In this document: in pieces, positions 63,814 to 64,000 of the stretch
Numbering within the stretch: position 1 is the stretch's first letter
Layout: every line of letters starts with the position of its first letter
Source: Zonotrichia leucophrys gambelii
Taxonomy: Eukaryota; Chordata; Aves; Passeriformes; Passerellidae
Reading direction: 5' to 3'
Assembly: GCF_028769735.1 (NCBI RefSeq)
Contig: NC_088171.1
Location: 133,905,033-133,969,032, forward strand
Length of the DNA stretch: 64,000 nt
Position numbers and translations under genes: made by a program
The notes under the pieces: generated by a model
Told to the model about the DNA's origin: nothing
The model's input: only the letters and a program-made list of their open reading frames with translations
Database searches by the model: none

Positions 63814-64000
63814 GGCTCTTTTGAATCTCATAGTCAGCCAGGGACTTAGCAGTAAAATACATTAAACATTATCTTGGGAAAGCTGAGGCTAAATGCAAGA
63901 ATGCTGCATGATTTCACTTGTTTTCTGCTTGGCTATAGTTGGTCTATAGCACTGAGCAGATCATCATACAGATCCCATCCACATCAGGGACTATTTCTGG

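Larger units (their letters stand above)
58860..64000. other. Noncoding DNA with small tandem repeats, nothing coding recognised
   Basis: No supported gene. A 109-codon minus-strand frame (58874-59203) and a 144-codon plus-strand frame (62816-63250) are the longest here, but neither shows a recognisable domain. Three short tandem duplications and one TTTG microsatellite are listed separately. A small CpG-richer patch lies at about 61080-61140. A 7-bp hairpin (ATCTATT/AATAGAT) sits at 61748-61766. Confidence 0.5.

Overview
The window looks like 64 kb of vertebrate nuclear DNA from a bird, most likely a songbird. It is AT-rich and CpG-poor, with short random open frames and no operon-like gene packing. 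The repeats point to a bird: three 3' ends of CR1 LINEs with the bird-type octamer tail (ATTCTGTG-like), one old CR1 reverse-transcriptase remnant, and a solo LTR at 7052-7432 that I recognise from memory as an abundant passerine endogenous-retrovirus LTR. No database was searched, so the passerine assignment is recognition rather than proof.

I found no protein-coding exon, tRNA, rRNA or known microRNA that I can support. The longest open frames (about 140 codons) match nothing I recognise and lie in slightly GC-richer patches. The window is best read as intergenic or deep intronic sequence made of unique DNA, decayed transposons and low-complexity tracts.

Layout: 1-7051 is unique AT-rich sequence. 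7052-14569 is the busiest part: a minus-strand solo LTR (7052-7432), a second LTR-like unit (8991-9360) with a CpG cluster and a strong CTCF-type motif, a TAATTA/TATA cluster (11843-11876), and a third LTR-like unit (14253-14569). 17521-18560, perhaps on to about 19240, is a dead minus-strand CR1 ORF2 whose reverse-transcriptase landmarks remain in order but whose catalytic box is broken. CR1 3' ends lie at 23288-23535 (+), 32371-32626 (+) and 47996-48205 (-). The rest is mostly unique sequence with scattered microsatellites, A-runs and short tandem duplications. A CpG-retaining block at 52892-53270 may be another mobile-element piece, and a homeodomain/POU motif cluster at 54703-54793 looks like a candidate conserved noncoding element.

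I see no genes working together here. The functional candidates are regulatory: the CTCF-type site, LTR promoter and polyadenylation signals, and the homeodomain/POU cluster. No convincing new biological system was found.
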